A DNA stretch of 64,000 nucleotides from positions 72,775 to 136,774 of the forward strand of contig JJOH01000017.1 in the NCBI GenBank assembly GCA_000696115.1, written 5' to 3'. Within the stretch, counting starts at the first letter, position 1. Every line of letters begins with the position of its first letter. Position numbers and translations under genes: made by a program. The notes beneath the pieces are model-generated. The model worked only from the letters and a program-made list of their open reading frames with translations, had not been told where the DNA came from and searched no databases. Source of the DNA: Streptomyces olindensis. GTDB taxonomy: Bacteria; Actinomycetota; Actinomycetes; Streptomycetales; Streptomycetaceae. Shown here piece after piece: positions 49,197 through 57,713 of this stretch.

Positions 49197-49892
49197 GTGA
49201 CCCGCGCATCCCTGGACAAGCAGCCGCACGAAGTCGCCTCGATGTTCGACGACGTGGCGGAACGGTACGACCTGACCAACGACGTGCTGTCCCTCGGCCA
49301 GGACCGGCGATGGCGCAAGGAGGTCGCCAAGGCGGTCGACGCACACCCCGCGCAGAAGGTCCTCGACCTCGCGGCGGGCACGGGCACGTCCTCGCTGCCC
49401 TTCGCCCGCACCGGCGCCTACGTCGTTCCCTGCGACTTCTCGCAGGGCATGCTCCAGGTCGGCAAGCAGCGGCAGCCCTGGCTGCCCTACACCGCCGGCG
49501 ACGCGACGCGGCTGCCGTTCAAGGACGACACCTTCGACGCCGTCACCATCTCCTTCGGGCTGCGCAACGTGCAGGACACGGACGCCGCGCTGCGGGAGAT
49601 GCACCGGGTGACCCGGCCCGGCGGGCGGATCGTGATCTGCGAGTTCTCCCACCCGACGTGGGCGCCGTTCCGCACGGTCTACACCGAGTACCTGATGCGC
49701 GCCCTGCCGCCGGTCGCCCGGGCCGTCTCCTCCAACCCCGACGCCTACGTCTACCTCGCCGAATCCATCCGCGCCTGGCCCGACCAGCCCGCTCTGGCGG
49801 CACGCCTGGGCAAGGCCGGCTGGTCGCGGGTGGCCTGGCGCAACCTGAGCGGCGGGATCGTGGCCCTGCACCGGGGCTTCAAGGAGAGCTGA
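49197..49892 (+). CDS. menG: Demethylmenaquinone methyltransferase
   Basis: A 231-residue UbiE/MenG-family SAM methyltransferase that performs the final C-methylation of demethylmenaquinone. Seen: VASMFDDVAERYDLTNDVLS (conserved start), VLDLAAGTGTSSLPFARTGA (SAM motif I), DATRLPFKDDTFDAVTISFG, LRNVQDTDAALREMHRVTRP and the C-terminal WRNLSGGIVALHRGFK, a family signature. The GTG is preceded 6 nt away by AAGAAT with no ribosome site, so it may be leaderless. It completes the menaquinone set in the window. Confidence 0.95.
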   Translation: MTRASLDKQPHEVASMFDDVAERYDLTNDVLSLGQDRRWRKEVAKAVDAHPAQKVLDLAAGTGTSSLPFARTGAYVVPCDFSQGMLQVGKQRQPWLPYTAGDATRLPFKDDTFDAVTISFGLRNVQDTDAALREMHRVTRPGGRIVICEFSHPTWAPFRTVYTEYLMRALPPVARAVSSNPDAYVYLAESIRAWPDQPALAARLGKAGWSRVAWRNLSGGIVALHRGFKES

Positions 49893-49897
49893 GTCCC

Positions 49898-50245
49898 CTA
49901 CGGGGAGCTGAGCACCATGTGCGGATCGCCCGGCTCGTCCAGCTCGCGCTGGAGTCCGCCCCGCGGCGGTCGCGGAACCCGCGGCTCGTGCACGCCTCCG
50001 CCGCCCTCACCGGGGCCGAAGTCGAACCACACGTAGACCATCGAGTCCCGCGGCACCTCGGCGCCGGGCTGCGGGTACTGGCGTACGACGTAGTCGACGA
50101 CGGCGAGGTGGAAGTCGGGCCGGTCCGGCGCGTTGAGGGACAGGCCCCGCGCCCGGGCCGTCTCGCGTGCGTCGACGGCCATCAGACCGACCAGACGCGG
50201 TACGCGCACTTCGGGTGTCTTGCGGGATATGTGCACAGATGTCAC
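49898..50245 (-). CDS. PASTA domain-containing protein
   Basis: A 115-residue protein with a single PASTA domain: VPRLVGLMAVDARETARARG then LSLNAPDRPDFHLAVVDYVV and RQYPQPGAEVPRDSMVYVWF. PASTA domains usually bind muropeptides outside the cell, but no signal peptide or membrane helix is seen, so this one is probably cytoplasmic or exported otherwise. The C-terminal tail is glycine/proline-rich. It is convergent with menG (5-bp gap). The start codon is GTG. Confidence 0.85.
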   Translation of the reverse strand: MTSVHISRKTPEVRVPRLVGLMAVDARETARARGLSLNAPDRPDFHLAVVDYVVRQYPQPGAEVPRDSMVYVWFDFGPGEGGGGVHEPRVPRPPRGGLQRELDEPGDPHMVLSSP

Positions 50246-50453
50246 CCCCAGCGGTACAGGAAGGGTAACTCCCGCCCCGCATCGGCCGGAAGCGACAGGT
50301 GTCTTTCTGTGACAGTCGATTACTGTCCGTCGCCGACCGGGTCGGTGTGGGGACGAGGCAGCCCTTCAGCCGGGTGATCAACGCCGCTGCATAGACTGCC
50401 CATGTCCTGTGCCCGGGCGGCACACCGATTCCGAACCTTGGGGAGATCCCGCC

Positions 50454-51746
50454 GTGAGTGTCGTGACCGAGCCCCTCTCCGAGAACACCGCCGATGTCAT
50501 CGTCGTCGGCGCGGGGCCAGCCGGCTCCACCACCGCCTACCACCTCGCCAAGGCCGGACTCGACGTACTGCTCCTGGAGAAGACCGAGTTCCCGCGCGAG
50601 AAGGTCTGCGGCGACGGCCTCACCCCGCGCGCCGTCAAGCAGCTCGTGGCGATGGGCATCGACATCTCGGAAGAGGCCGGCTGGCTGCGCAACAAGGGCC
50701 TCAGGATCATCGGCGGGGGAGTGCGCCTCCAGCTCGACTGGCCGGACCTCGCCTCCTTCCCGGACTACGGCCTGGTCCGCAAGCGTGACGACTTCGACGA
50801 GCAGCTCGCCCGGCAGGCGCAGAAGGCCGGAGCCCGACTGTTCGAGAAGTGCAACGTGGGCGCGCCGATCGTCGACGACCGCACCGGCCGCATCACCGGC
50901 GTGCACGCCAAGCTCGGCGAGGAGAAGCGCGAGGTCACCTTCCACGCGCCGCTCGTCGTCGCCGCCGACGGCAACTCCACCCGCCTCTCCCTCGCGATGG
51001 GCCTGCACCGCCGCGAGGACCGCCCGATGGGCGTCGCGGTCCGCACGTACTTCACCAGCCCCCGCCACGAGGACGACTACCTGGAGTCCTGGCTCGAACT
51101 GTGGGACCGCCGCGGCCCCCAGGACCGCCTGCTGCCCGGCTACGGCTGGATCTTCGGCATGGGCGACGGCACCTCCAACGTCGGCCTGGGCGTGCTCAAC
51201 ACCTCCGACTCCTTCAAGGAGCTGGACTGGCGCGAGGTCCTCAAGGCCTGGTGCGCCTCCATGCCGGAGGACTGGGGCTACACCCCCGACAACATGACCG
51301 GGCCCATCCGCGGCGCCGCCCTCCCCATGGCCTTCAACCGCCAGCCCCACTACACCAAGGGCCTGCTGCTCGTCGGCGACGCCGGCGGCCTGGTGAACCC
51401 CTTCAACGGCGAGGGCATCGCCTACGCCATGGAGTCCGGCCAGATCGCCGCCGACGTCATCGTCCAGGCCCACGCGCGCTCCACCCCGGCCGGCCGCGAG
51501 ACGGCCCTCCAGCGCTACCCGCGCGTCCTGAAGGACACCTACGGCGGCTACTACACGCTGGGCCGGGCCTTCGTGAAGCTCATCGGCAACCCGAAGGTCA
51601 TGCAGATCGCCGCCCAGCGCGGTCTCACGCACCCGCTGCTGATGAAGTTCACGCTGAAGCTCCTGGCGAACCTCACCGACCCGACGGGCGGCGACGCGAT
51701 GGACCGCATCATCAACGGCCTGAGCAAGGTCGCGCCGAAGGCCTGA
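50454..51746 (+). CDS. Geranylgeranyl reductase family flavoprotein (MenJ-like)
   Basis: A 430-residue FAD enzyme. The dinucleotide motif IVVGAGPAGSTTAYHLAKAG is at about 16-35, the conserved EFPREKVCGDGLTPRAVKQL at about 46-65, and LLLVGDAGGLVNPFNGEGIA at about 305-324. Relatives saturate isoprenoid chains; mycobacterial MenJ hydrogenates one isoprene unit of menaquinone, and Streptomyces menaquinones are partly saturated, so quinone side-chain reduction is the best guess. It lies between menG and the nuo operon. TAGACT at 50393-50398 is a likely -10, and a ggggag ribosome site precedes the GTG. Confidence 0.9.
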   Translation: MSVVTEPLSENTADVIVVGAGPAGSTTAYHLAKAGLDVLLLEKTEFPREKVCGDGLTPRAVKQLVAMGIDISEEAGWLRNKGLRIIGGGVRLQLDWPDLASFPDYGLVRKRDDFDEQLARQAQKAGARLFEKCNVGAPIVDDRTGRITGVHAKLGEEKREVTFHAPLVVAADGNSTRLSLAMGLHRREDRPMGVAVRTYFTSPRHEDDYLESWLELWDRRGPQDRLLPGYGWIFGMGDGTSNVGLGVLNTSDSFKELDWREVLKAWCASMPEDWGYTPDNMTGPIRGAALPMAFNRQPHYTKGLLLVGDAGGLVNPFNGEGIAYAMESGQIAADVIVQAHARSTPAGRETALQRYPRVLKDTYGGYYTLGRAFVKLIGNPKVMQIAAQRGLTHPLLMKFTLKLLANLTDPTGGDAMDRIINGLSKVAPKA

Positions 51747-51778
51747 CCAGCCGCCGACCCGTTCGGCCGTTCAGTCCG

Positions 51779-52405
51779 TCAGCCGCTGAGGGCCTCGATG
51801 TTGGCGGCCCGGCGCGCGTACACCTCGTCGCGCCGGTCCGCCATCTGCCGCAGCGCGTCCTTGCGCTCGCGCTGCGCGAGCCGGTCCAGGTAGAGCCGCC
51901 CTTCGCAGTGGTCGGCCTCGTGCGCCAGGCAGCGGGCGAAGTACCCCGTGCCCTCGATCACGACCGGCTCGCCGTCCCGGTCGAAGCCGCGCACCACGGC
52001 CCGGTCCGGACGCGGCACGTCCCTCGTGGCGCCCGGCACGGACAGGCACCCCTCGGCCTCGTCGAGCAGCCTCCGGTGGGCCGTTTCGAGCGGCTCCAGC
52101 ACGGGGTTGACGATGTGTCCGACGTGCCGGACCCCGTCGTCGTCCGGGCAGTCGTACACGAACAGCCGCAGATCGACCCCGACCTGGTTCGCCGCGAGCC
52201 CGGCCCCGTCCGCGATGTACATGGTCAGGAACATGTCGTCGATGAGCGCGGCGAGGTCGGGCCCGAACTCGGTGACGTCCCGGCACGGCTTGTGCAGGAC
52301 CTCCTCGCCGACCTCGGTGATCCGCCGCACCTTCCCGTTCCGGGCCTCGGGCGCGAGCCTCGGATACGCGTCGACGGGCCGTCCCTGCACGAAGACACTC
52401 GGCAT
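51779..52405 (-). CDS. def: Peptide deformylase
   Basis: A 208-residue metalloprotease that removes the formyl group from nascent proteins. All three motifs are present: GAGLAANQVG (motif 1), EGCLSVPG (motif 2, cysteine ligand) and CLAHEADHCEG (motif 3, HExxH with catalytic glutamate). The N-terminal FVQGRPVDAYPRLAPEARNG extension is common in actinobacterial forms. The ATG at 52405 follows agggagag at a good distance; longer forms lack a ribosome site. Confidence 0.95.
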   Translation of the reverse strand: MPSVFVQGRPVDAYPRLAPEARNGKVRRITEVGEEVLHKPCRDVTEFGPDLAALIDDMFLTMYIADGAGLAANQVGVDLRLFVYDCPDDDGVRHVGHIVNPVLEPLETAHRRLLDEAEGCLSVPGATRDVPRPDRAVVRGFDRDGEPVVIEGTGYFARCLAHEADHCEGRLYLDRLAQRERKDALRQMADRRDEVYARRAANIEALSG

Positions 52406-52495
52406 CTGCTGTCTCTCCCTGTGAGTGTGAGGATGCTGTGGGTGGCGGGAAGCCGACTTCCGGCATCGGGAGCCCCTCCCTACCCTCCGGGAATC

Positions 52496-54319
52496 ATGAC
52501 AACAGAACACACGCAGCAGTCCCAGGAGCAGTCCGGCCACACGCGCAGACGCTTCCTCTCGGGCGCCGGGGCCGCCTTAGGAGCCGGCGTGGGCGTCGGG
52601 GCCGGCGTCGCGAGTGCCGCTCCCGCCTCCGCCGGCAAGCGCGTCGCCGTCCTCGGCGGTGGCGTCTCCGGCCTCAGCGCCGCCCACGAACTCGCCGAGC
52701 GCGGCTACGCCGTCACCGTCTACGAGTACTACGACGCACTCGGCGGCAAGGCCCGCTCGATGGACGTCCCCGGCACCGGCACCGGCGGCCGCGCACCCCT
52801 CCCCGGCGAGCACGGCTTCCGCTTCTTCCCCGGCTTCTACCGGAACCTCCCCGACACCCTGCGCCGCATACCCTTCGCGGGCAACGCCGACGGCGTCCGC
52901 GGCAACCTCCGCTCCGGCACCGAGGCGCTGTTCGCCCGCGGCTCCGGCCGCCCGGACCTGCACTTCCCGCTCCGCCGCGCCACCACCCCGCCCCGCCCCG
53001 GCGACCTGACCCCGTCCTGGATCCGCGACCAGATCCTGTCCGTGCTCGACCTCGGCACCCGCCTGCCCGCCCACGAGGCCGCCTACTTCGCCAACCGCCT
53101 CCTCGTCCACCTCACCAGCTGCGAGGCCCGCCGCGAGGGCCAGTGGGAGAAGGTCGCCTGGTGGGACTTCATCCGCGCCGAGGAGATGAGCGAGGAGTAC
53201 CGCACCGTCCTCGGCATCGGCCAGACCCGCAACCTCGTCGCCACGCGCGCGGAGGTCGCGTCCACGCGGACCGTCGGGCGCGTCATCATCGAGGCCCTGC
53301 TGCTGTGGGGCCTGCTCGGCCGTGGCATGGACGGCCCCGACGCCGACGTCGACCGCGTCCTGAACGCCCCCACGAGCGAGGCGTGGATCGACCCCTGGGA
53401 GACCCACCTGCGCTCCCTCGGCGTCGAGTTCGCCCTCGGCACCCAGGTCCACGAGGTCCTCTGCGACGGCGGCCGCGTGACCGGCGTACGGGTCTCCGCC
53501 CGCGACGGGGGCCACGAGCGCGTGATCACGGCCGACCACTACGTCAGCGCCCTGCCCGTCGAGCACGCCCGCCTCACCTGGGGCCCGGCCCTGCGCGCCG
53601 CCGACCCGCAGCTCGCCCGCTGCGACGCGCTGCAGACCGACTGGATGACCGGCGTGATGTTCTACCTGCGCACCCCGACCCCGGTCGTGCACGGCCACGT
53701 CAACTGCCTCGACTCGCCCTGGTCGGTGACGGCCGTCGGCCAGGCCCAGTTCTGGGACGTGCGCGACTTCGCGCGCGACTACGGGGACGGGCAGGCCCGC
53801 GACTGCCTCTCCGCGATCATCTCGGAATGGGACAAGCCCGGCATCCTGTACGGGAAGACGGCGAAGGAGTGCACCAGGGAAGAAGTCGTCGCCGAACTCT
53901 GGGCCCAGCTGAAGGACGGCCTGAACGACAGCGGCAAGACGACCCTGAGGGACGAGGACCGGCTGGGCTGGTTCATGGACCCGGCGGTGACGGGCCTGGG
54001 CGGCCCCGACCCGCAGAACCGCGAACAGCTCCTCGTCCACCCCACGGGCACGTTCCACAACCGCCCGACCGCCCGCACGAAGGTGCCCAACTTCTTCCTC
54101 GCGGGCGACTACGTCCGCACCGACGTCGACCTGGCGTCGATGGAGGGCGCCAACGAGTCCGCGCGACACGCCGTCAACGCACTGTTGGATGCGGACGATT
54201 CGGACATCGAGCGCTGTTGGGTCTGGGAACTGTACCGACCGCCGGAGCTGGAGCCCCTGAAGCGCGTGGACGAACTGCGGTACCGGCTGGGGCTGCCGAA
54301 CACGTTCGACCTCGGATAG
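52496..54319 (+). CDS. Tat-exported FAD-dependent oxidoreductase (amine oxidase/phytoene desaturase-like)
   Basis: A 607-residue flavoprotein. A twin-arginine signal, TRRRFLSGAGAALGAGVGVG, ends at ASAGKR near residue 48. The FAD motif VAVLGGGVSGLSAAHELAER is at about 50-69, followed by YEYYDALGGKARSMD. The C-terminal FAD site is PNFFLAGDYVRTDVDLASME and GANESARHAVNALL. This layout matches the amine-oxidase/hydroxysqualene-dehydroxylase-like group rather than cytosolic carotenoid desaturases. The exported location is predicted; the substrate is unknown. A terminator hairpin lies 59 bp downstream. Confidence 0.85.
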   Translation: MTTEHTQQSQEQSGHTRRRFLSGAGAALGAGVGVGAGVASAAPASAGKRVAVLGGGVSGLSAAHELAERGYAVTVYEYYDALGGKARSMDVPGTGTGGRAPLPGEHGFRFFPGFYRNLPDTLRRIPFAGNADGVRGNLRSGTEALFARGSGRPDLHFPLRRATTPPRPGDLTPSWIRDQILSVLDLGTRLPAHEAAYFANRLLVHLTSCEARREGQWEKVAWWDFIRAEEMSEEYRTVLGIGQTRNLVATRAEVASTRTVGRVIIEALLLWGLLGRGMDGPDADVDRVLNAPTSEAWIDPWETHLRSLGVEFALGTQVHEVLCDGGRVTGVRVSARDGGHERVITADHYVSALPVEHARLTWGPALRAADPQLARCDALQTDWMTGVMFYLRTPTPVVHGHVNCLDSPWSVTAVGQAQFWDVRDFARDYGDGQARDCLSAIISEWDKPGILYGKTAKECTREEVVAELWAQLKDGLNDSGKTTLRDEDRLGWFMDPAVTGLGGPDPQNREQLLVHPTGTFHNRPTARTKVPNFFLAGDYVRTDVDLASMEGANESARHAVNALLDADDSDIERCWVWELYRPPELEPLKRVDELRYRLGLPNTFDLG

Positions 54320-54377
54320 GCGCCCAGAGGGGCCCTGGAGGGCCGTGAAGGCTCGGCGAGGTGCCCCGGACAGGCGG

Positions 54378-54410
54378 GAGGGCCGTTGCCCCCGAGCGGC
54401 AGCGGCCCTC
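54378..54410 (+). terminator. Hairpin terminator between convergent genes
   Basis: GAGGGCCGTTGCC (54378-54390) and GGCAGCGGCCCTC (54398-54410) pair over 13 bp with one wobble and a 7-nt loop, followed by TT. It can serve the flavoprotein gene and perhaps the convergent NlpC/P60 gene. Confidence 0.75.
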
Positions 54411-54424
54411 TTGCCCGTTATGTG

Positions 54425-54461
54425 TGCATCAGTGATGAGTCACACGTTGCATCAGTGATGA
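54425..54461. repeat. Two 14-bp direct repeats with inner palindromes
   Basis: TGCATCAGTGATGA occurs at 54425-54438 and 54448-54461 (23-bp period). Each copy contains the palindrome CATCAGTGATG. They lie just past the stop of the NlpC/P60 gene and might be protein-binding sites. Confidence 0.6.
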
Positions 54462-54468
54462 AGTGACG

Positions 54469-55272
54469 TCAGAGGACGCGCACCGCGCCCGACGCCGGGT
54501 AGCCCGACAGGTCCTGGATGACGACGCCCTTGGACGGGTTCGCCGCGTCCAGGTACTGGCCGTTCCCGATGTAGACACCCACGTGGTACGCGGAGCCCTT
54601 GCCGCCCCAGTACAGGATGTCGCCGACCTGGATGCTGGACAGCGGGACGTCCGTGCCGGCCATCGACTGGTCCTGCGAGACGCGCGGCAGGTCCACACCC
54701 ACCTGCTTGTACGCGGCCTGCACGAGGGAGGAGCAGTCCCAGGCGTTGGGACCGGTGGCGCCCAGGACGTAGGCGTCGCCCACCTGGGCCTTCAGGAAGG
54801 CGATGACCGTCGCGACGCTGCCGCTGGCGGGCGCCGAGACCGACGCCGAGGCGGACGCGGAGGCGGACAGGGTGGCGCGCTCGGCGCTGCGCTCGGCGCG
54901 CTCGGCGGCGGCCTTGCGGGCGGCCTCGGCGGCCTTCTTCTTGGCCTCGGCCTTCTTCTTCGCCTCGGCGAGGTCCTTCTTGGCCTCCGCGGCGGCCTTG
55001 GCGGCGGCGGCGTCACGCTCTGCGCGCAGCTCGTAGTTCGCGGCGGCCTGCTGCGTGGCGGCCGCGGACTGGGCCACCTGAGCGGACATGTCGGCCGTCA
55101 GGGTGGGCAGTTCGATGGTCTGCGTCACCGGCTCGGCGGCGTTCGCCGAGGCCGACGCACCCGCCGCTGCCATGCTGAGAACGCCACCGGCAACTCCGGC
55201 ACGCATGGCGATCGTGGAGGTCGCGCTGCGGCGGGGTTTCCGGTGGCTGCGTATGTGAGCGGTGTGGGACAT
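54469..55272 (-). CDS. Secreted NlpC/P60 peptidoglycan endopeptidase
   Basis: A 267-residue exported hydrolase. A long signal region (basic SHRKPRR, then MRAGVAGGVLSMAAAGASAS, cleavage near ANAAE, residue 47) precedes an alanine/lysine/glutamate-rich coiled coil (about 60-140) and a serine-rich linker. The C-terminal NlpC/P60 domain has the catalytic cysteine in AWDCSSLVQAAYKQVG, the histidine in AYHVGVYIG and NGQYLDA as third-residue region. It cuts stem peptides in the cell wall. The start at 55272 suits the signal peptide; an in-frame ATG at 55302 lies behind a weaker context. The 755-bp gap upstream is shared with nuoA. Confidence 0.92.
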   Translation of the reverse strand: MSHTAHIRSHRKPRRSATSTIAMRAGVAGGVLSMAAAGASASANAAEPVTQTIELPTLTADMSAQVAQSAAATQQAAANYELRAERDAAAAKAAAEAKKDLAEAKKKAEAKKKAAEAARKAAAERAERSAERATLSASASASASVSAPASGSVATVIAFLKAQVGDAYVLGATGPNAWDCSSLVQAAYKQVGVDLPRVSQDQSMAGTDVPLSSIQVGDILYWGGKGSAYHVGVYIGNGQYLDAANPSKGVVIQDLSGYPASGAVRVL

Positions 55273-55512
55273 GGGAACAACCGGTACCAGGGGCTCCTTC
55301 ATATCTTCAAGAAACGTGGGCTGCGCCACAGTTGCTCAATCGGGCCGCCAAAAACCCCCGACGAGGCCCTTTATTGACGCCGTAACGGACATTGCGGGCG
55401 CCCTGTGACCATGCTGTGATCACGGTCTTTGATCAATACGCCCGAATTGCCCCGTGCTTACCACTGGTTGCGTTGATTGGCCAAGCCCCGTTCTCATGAA
55501 CCTCTCATCGCT

Positions 55513-55526
55513 GTGACGGAGGTCAC
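55513..55526. promoter_or_regulatory. Crp-like binding site
   Basis: GTGACGGAGGTCAC is a perfect 5+4+5 inverted repeat matching the Streptomyces Crp pattern GTG(N)6GNCAC. It lies about 240 bp upstream of the NlpC/P60 start and 500 bp upstream of nuoA. Confidence 0.5.
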
Positions 55527-55902
55527 GGAACGGTTGCTCTGACGGCAGCGTCCCGGCGCGTAGATCACGGCCGGGTCACGGCCTCGCGAAGATCGTGAAC
55601 GCGTGCACGCGTCCACACCCCGTTCCGTACGCCCCCCCGCGGTGTGAACGCGCCTCTATCAAGAGATCAAGTCCAGCGCCAATTTGCATGCAAGGGAACC
55701 ATCTTGATATTGAGACGCACCCTCCGGCCTGCGCTGACGAGCCAAAATGTCACCTCTGGTGATCACTCGGACGCTTCGGGTGTGAAGATCACCGCTCACC
55801 CGACTTCATGATCGATCGTCAGGTGGTGGAGATCACAAAGCTTGTGCAATACCCCGTGTCGCAGATCACAGAGCGTCGGGCATAAGATGCACGCGGTTGG
55901 GC

Positions 55903-55920
55903 TTGTGACCTGCTTCACAT
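55903..55920. promoter_or_regulatory. Rex operator-like site upstream of nuoA
   Basis: TTGTGACCTGCTTCACAT matches the Rex operator TTGTGAA-N4-TTCACAA except at one inner and one outer base. It starts 15 bp after the TAAGAT -10 box (55883-55888), so a bound NADH-sensing Rex repressor would block nuo transcription. Rex control of respiratory genes is established in Streptomyces coelicolor; this particular site is my reading. Confidence 0.6.
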
Positions 55921-56027
55921 GTTCCCGATCTTCGCCGGGGCGGGCGAGGTTCAGGGGACCGGTGGGGCGGATGTGAGCCCGATGCAAACCGCCAGCAGTC
56001 AGTGCCGACTGAGAGGAGCGAGGAGCG

Positions 56028-56387
56028 GTGAACGCTTATGCGCCCATCCTCGTACTGGGAGCCCTCGGGGCAGGCTTTGCGATCTTCTCCGTGGTCATGG
56101 CCACGTTGATCGGGCCCAAGCGGTACAACCGGGCCAAGCTCGAGGCCTACGAGTGCGGTATCGAGCCGACCCCCACGCCGGCCGGCGGCGGGCGCTTCCC
56201 GATCAAGTACTACCTGACGGCGATGCTCTTCATCATTTTCGATATCGAGATCGTCTTCCTCTACCCCTGGGCCGTCAGCTTCGACGCCCTGGGGATTTTC
56301 GGGCTCGTGGAGATGCTGCTCTTCGTGCTCACCGTCTTCGTCGCGTACGCGTACGTATGGCGGCGCGGCGGCCTGGAATGGGACTGA
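56028..56387 (+). CDS. nuoA: NADH-quinone oxidoreductase subunit A
   Basis: A 119-residue membrane subunit of respiratory complex I. Three helices: LVLGALGAGFAIFSVVMATL near the N-terminus, the second in FPIKYYLTAMLFIIFDIEIV (with the conserved glutamate/aspartate), and the third in LVEMLLFVLTVFVAYAYVW. The loop KLEAYECGIEPTPTPAGGGR matches the family's ECG motif. The GTG is preceded by the ribosome site ggagcgagga. It opens an operon of tightly spaced nuo genes. Confidence 0.97.
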   Translation: MNAYAPILVLGALGAGFAIFSVVMATLIGPKRYNRAKLEAYECGIEPTPTPAGGGRFPIKYYLTAMLFIIFDIEIVFLYPWAVSFDALGIFGLVEMLLFVLTVFVAYAYVWRRGGLEWD

Positions 56388-56400
56388 GGGGCCACAAGTC

Positions 56401-56951
<551 letters not shown>

Positions 56952-56955
<4 letters not shown>

Positions 56956-57713
56956 GCGACGCGAACGGCACCAACGGCGCGAACGGGTCGAACGGGGTGA
57001 ACCCCGAGAAGGACCTCTCCGCGGAGAACCTCCCGGGCCAGCGCGGCCAGGGCGGCGAGGAGATCCGCGTCCAGCGCGGCATGTTCGGCGCCAACAACGG
57101 CGGCGACACCTCCGGCTACGGAGGCCTGGTCCGCTCGGTCCGGCTCCCGGGACCGGCGACCCGCCCCTACGGCGGTTGGTTCGACGAGGTCGCCGACGAA
57201 CTGGAGGGCGCCCTGGAGGAACAGGGACTGCTCCCTGAGAACGCCATCGAGAAGACGGTCGTCGACCGCGACGAGCTGACCTTCCACATCGAGCGCGAGC
57301 ACCTGGTCCGCGTCGCCCGCACCCTGCGCGACGACCCGGCCCTGCGCTTCGAGCTGTGCACCGGCGTCAGCGGCGTCCACTACCCGAACGACAAAGGCCG
57401 CGAGCTGCACGCGGTCTACCACCTGCGCTCGATCACCCACAACCGGGTGATCCGCCTGGAGGTCAGCGCCCCCGACAGCGACCCGCACATCCCGTCCCTG
57501 TTCTCGGTCTATCCGACCAACGACTGGCACGAGCGCGAGACGTACGACTTCTTCGGCATCGTCTTCGACGGCCACCCCGCCCTGACGCGGATCATGATGC
57601 CGGACGACTGGCAGGGCTTTCCGCAGCGCAAGGACTACCCCCTCGGCGGCATCCCCGTCGAGTACAAGGGCGCCCAGATCCCGGCTCCGGACCAGCGGAG
57701 GTCGTACTCGTGA
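56952..57713 (+). CDS. nuoC: NADH-quinone oxidoreductase subunit C
   Basis: A 253-residue 30-kDa-type subunit of the peripheral arm. The first ~75 residues are an asparagine/glycine-rich extension. The conserved core has LCTGVSGVHYPNDKGRELHA and the signature HERETYDFFGIVFDGHP, then RIMMPDDWQGFPQRKDYPLG. The GTG overlaps the nuoB stop (GTGA), so translation is coupled. It ends in a similar overlap with nuoD. Confidence 0.96.

Larger units (their letters stand above)
55273..56027. other. Large divergent regulatory gap before nuoA
   Basis: 755 bases without a gene, lower in GC than its surroundings. It holds many GATCAC/GTGATC sequences (near 55415, 55561, 55759, 55784, 55828 and 55862), a Crp-like site (55513-55526), a Rex-like site (55903-55920) and TAAGAT at 55883-55888 as a likely nuo -10. 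I found no convincing riboswitch. Confidence 0.6.

Noticed and set aside
55330..55900. Possible ydaO-type (c-di-AMP) riboswitch before the NlpC/P60 gene
   Set aside because: Such riboswitches often precede Streptomyces wall hydrolases, but I could not see the conserved core; a covariance-model search would decide.
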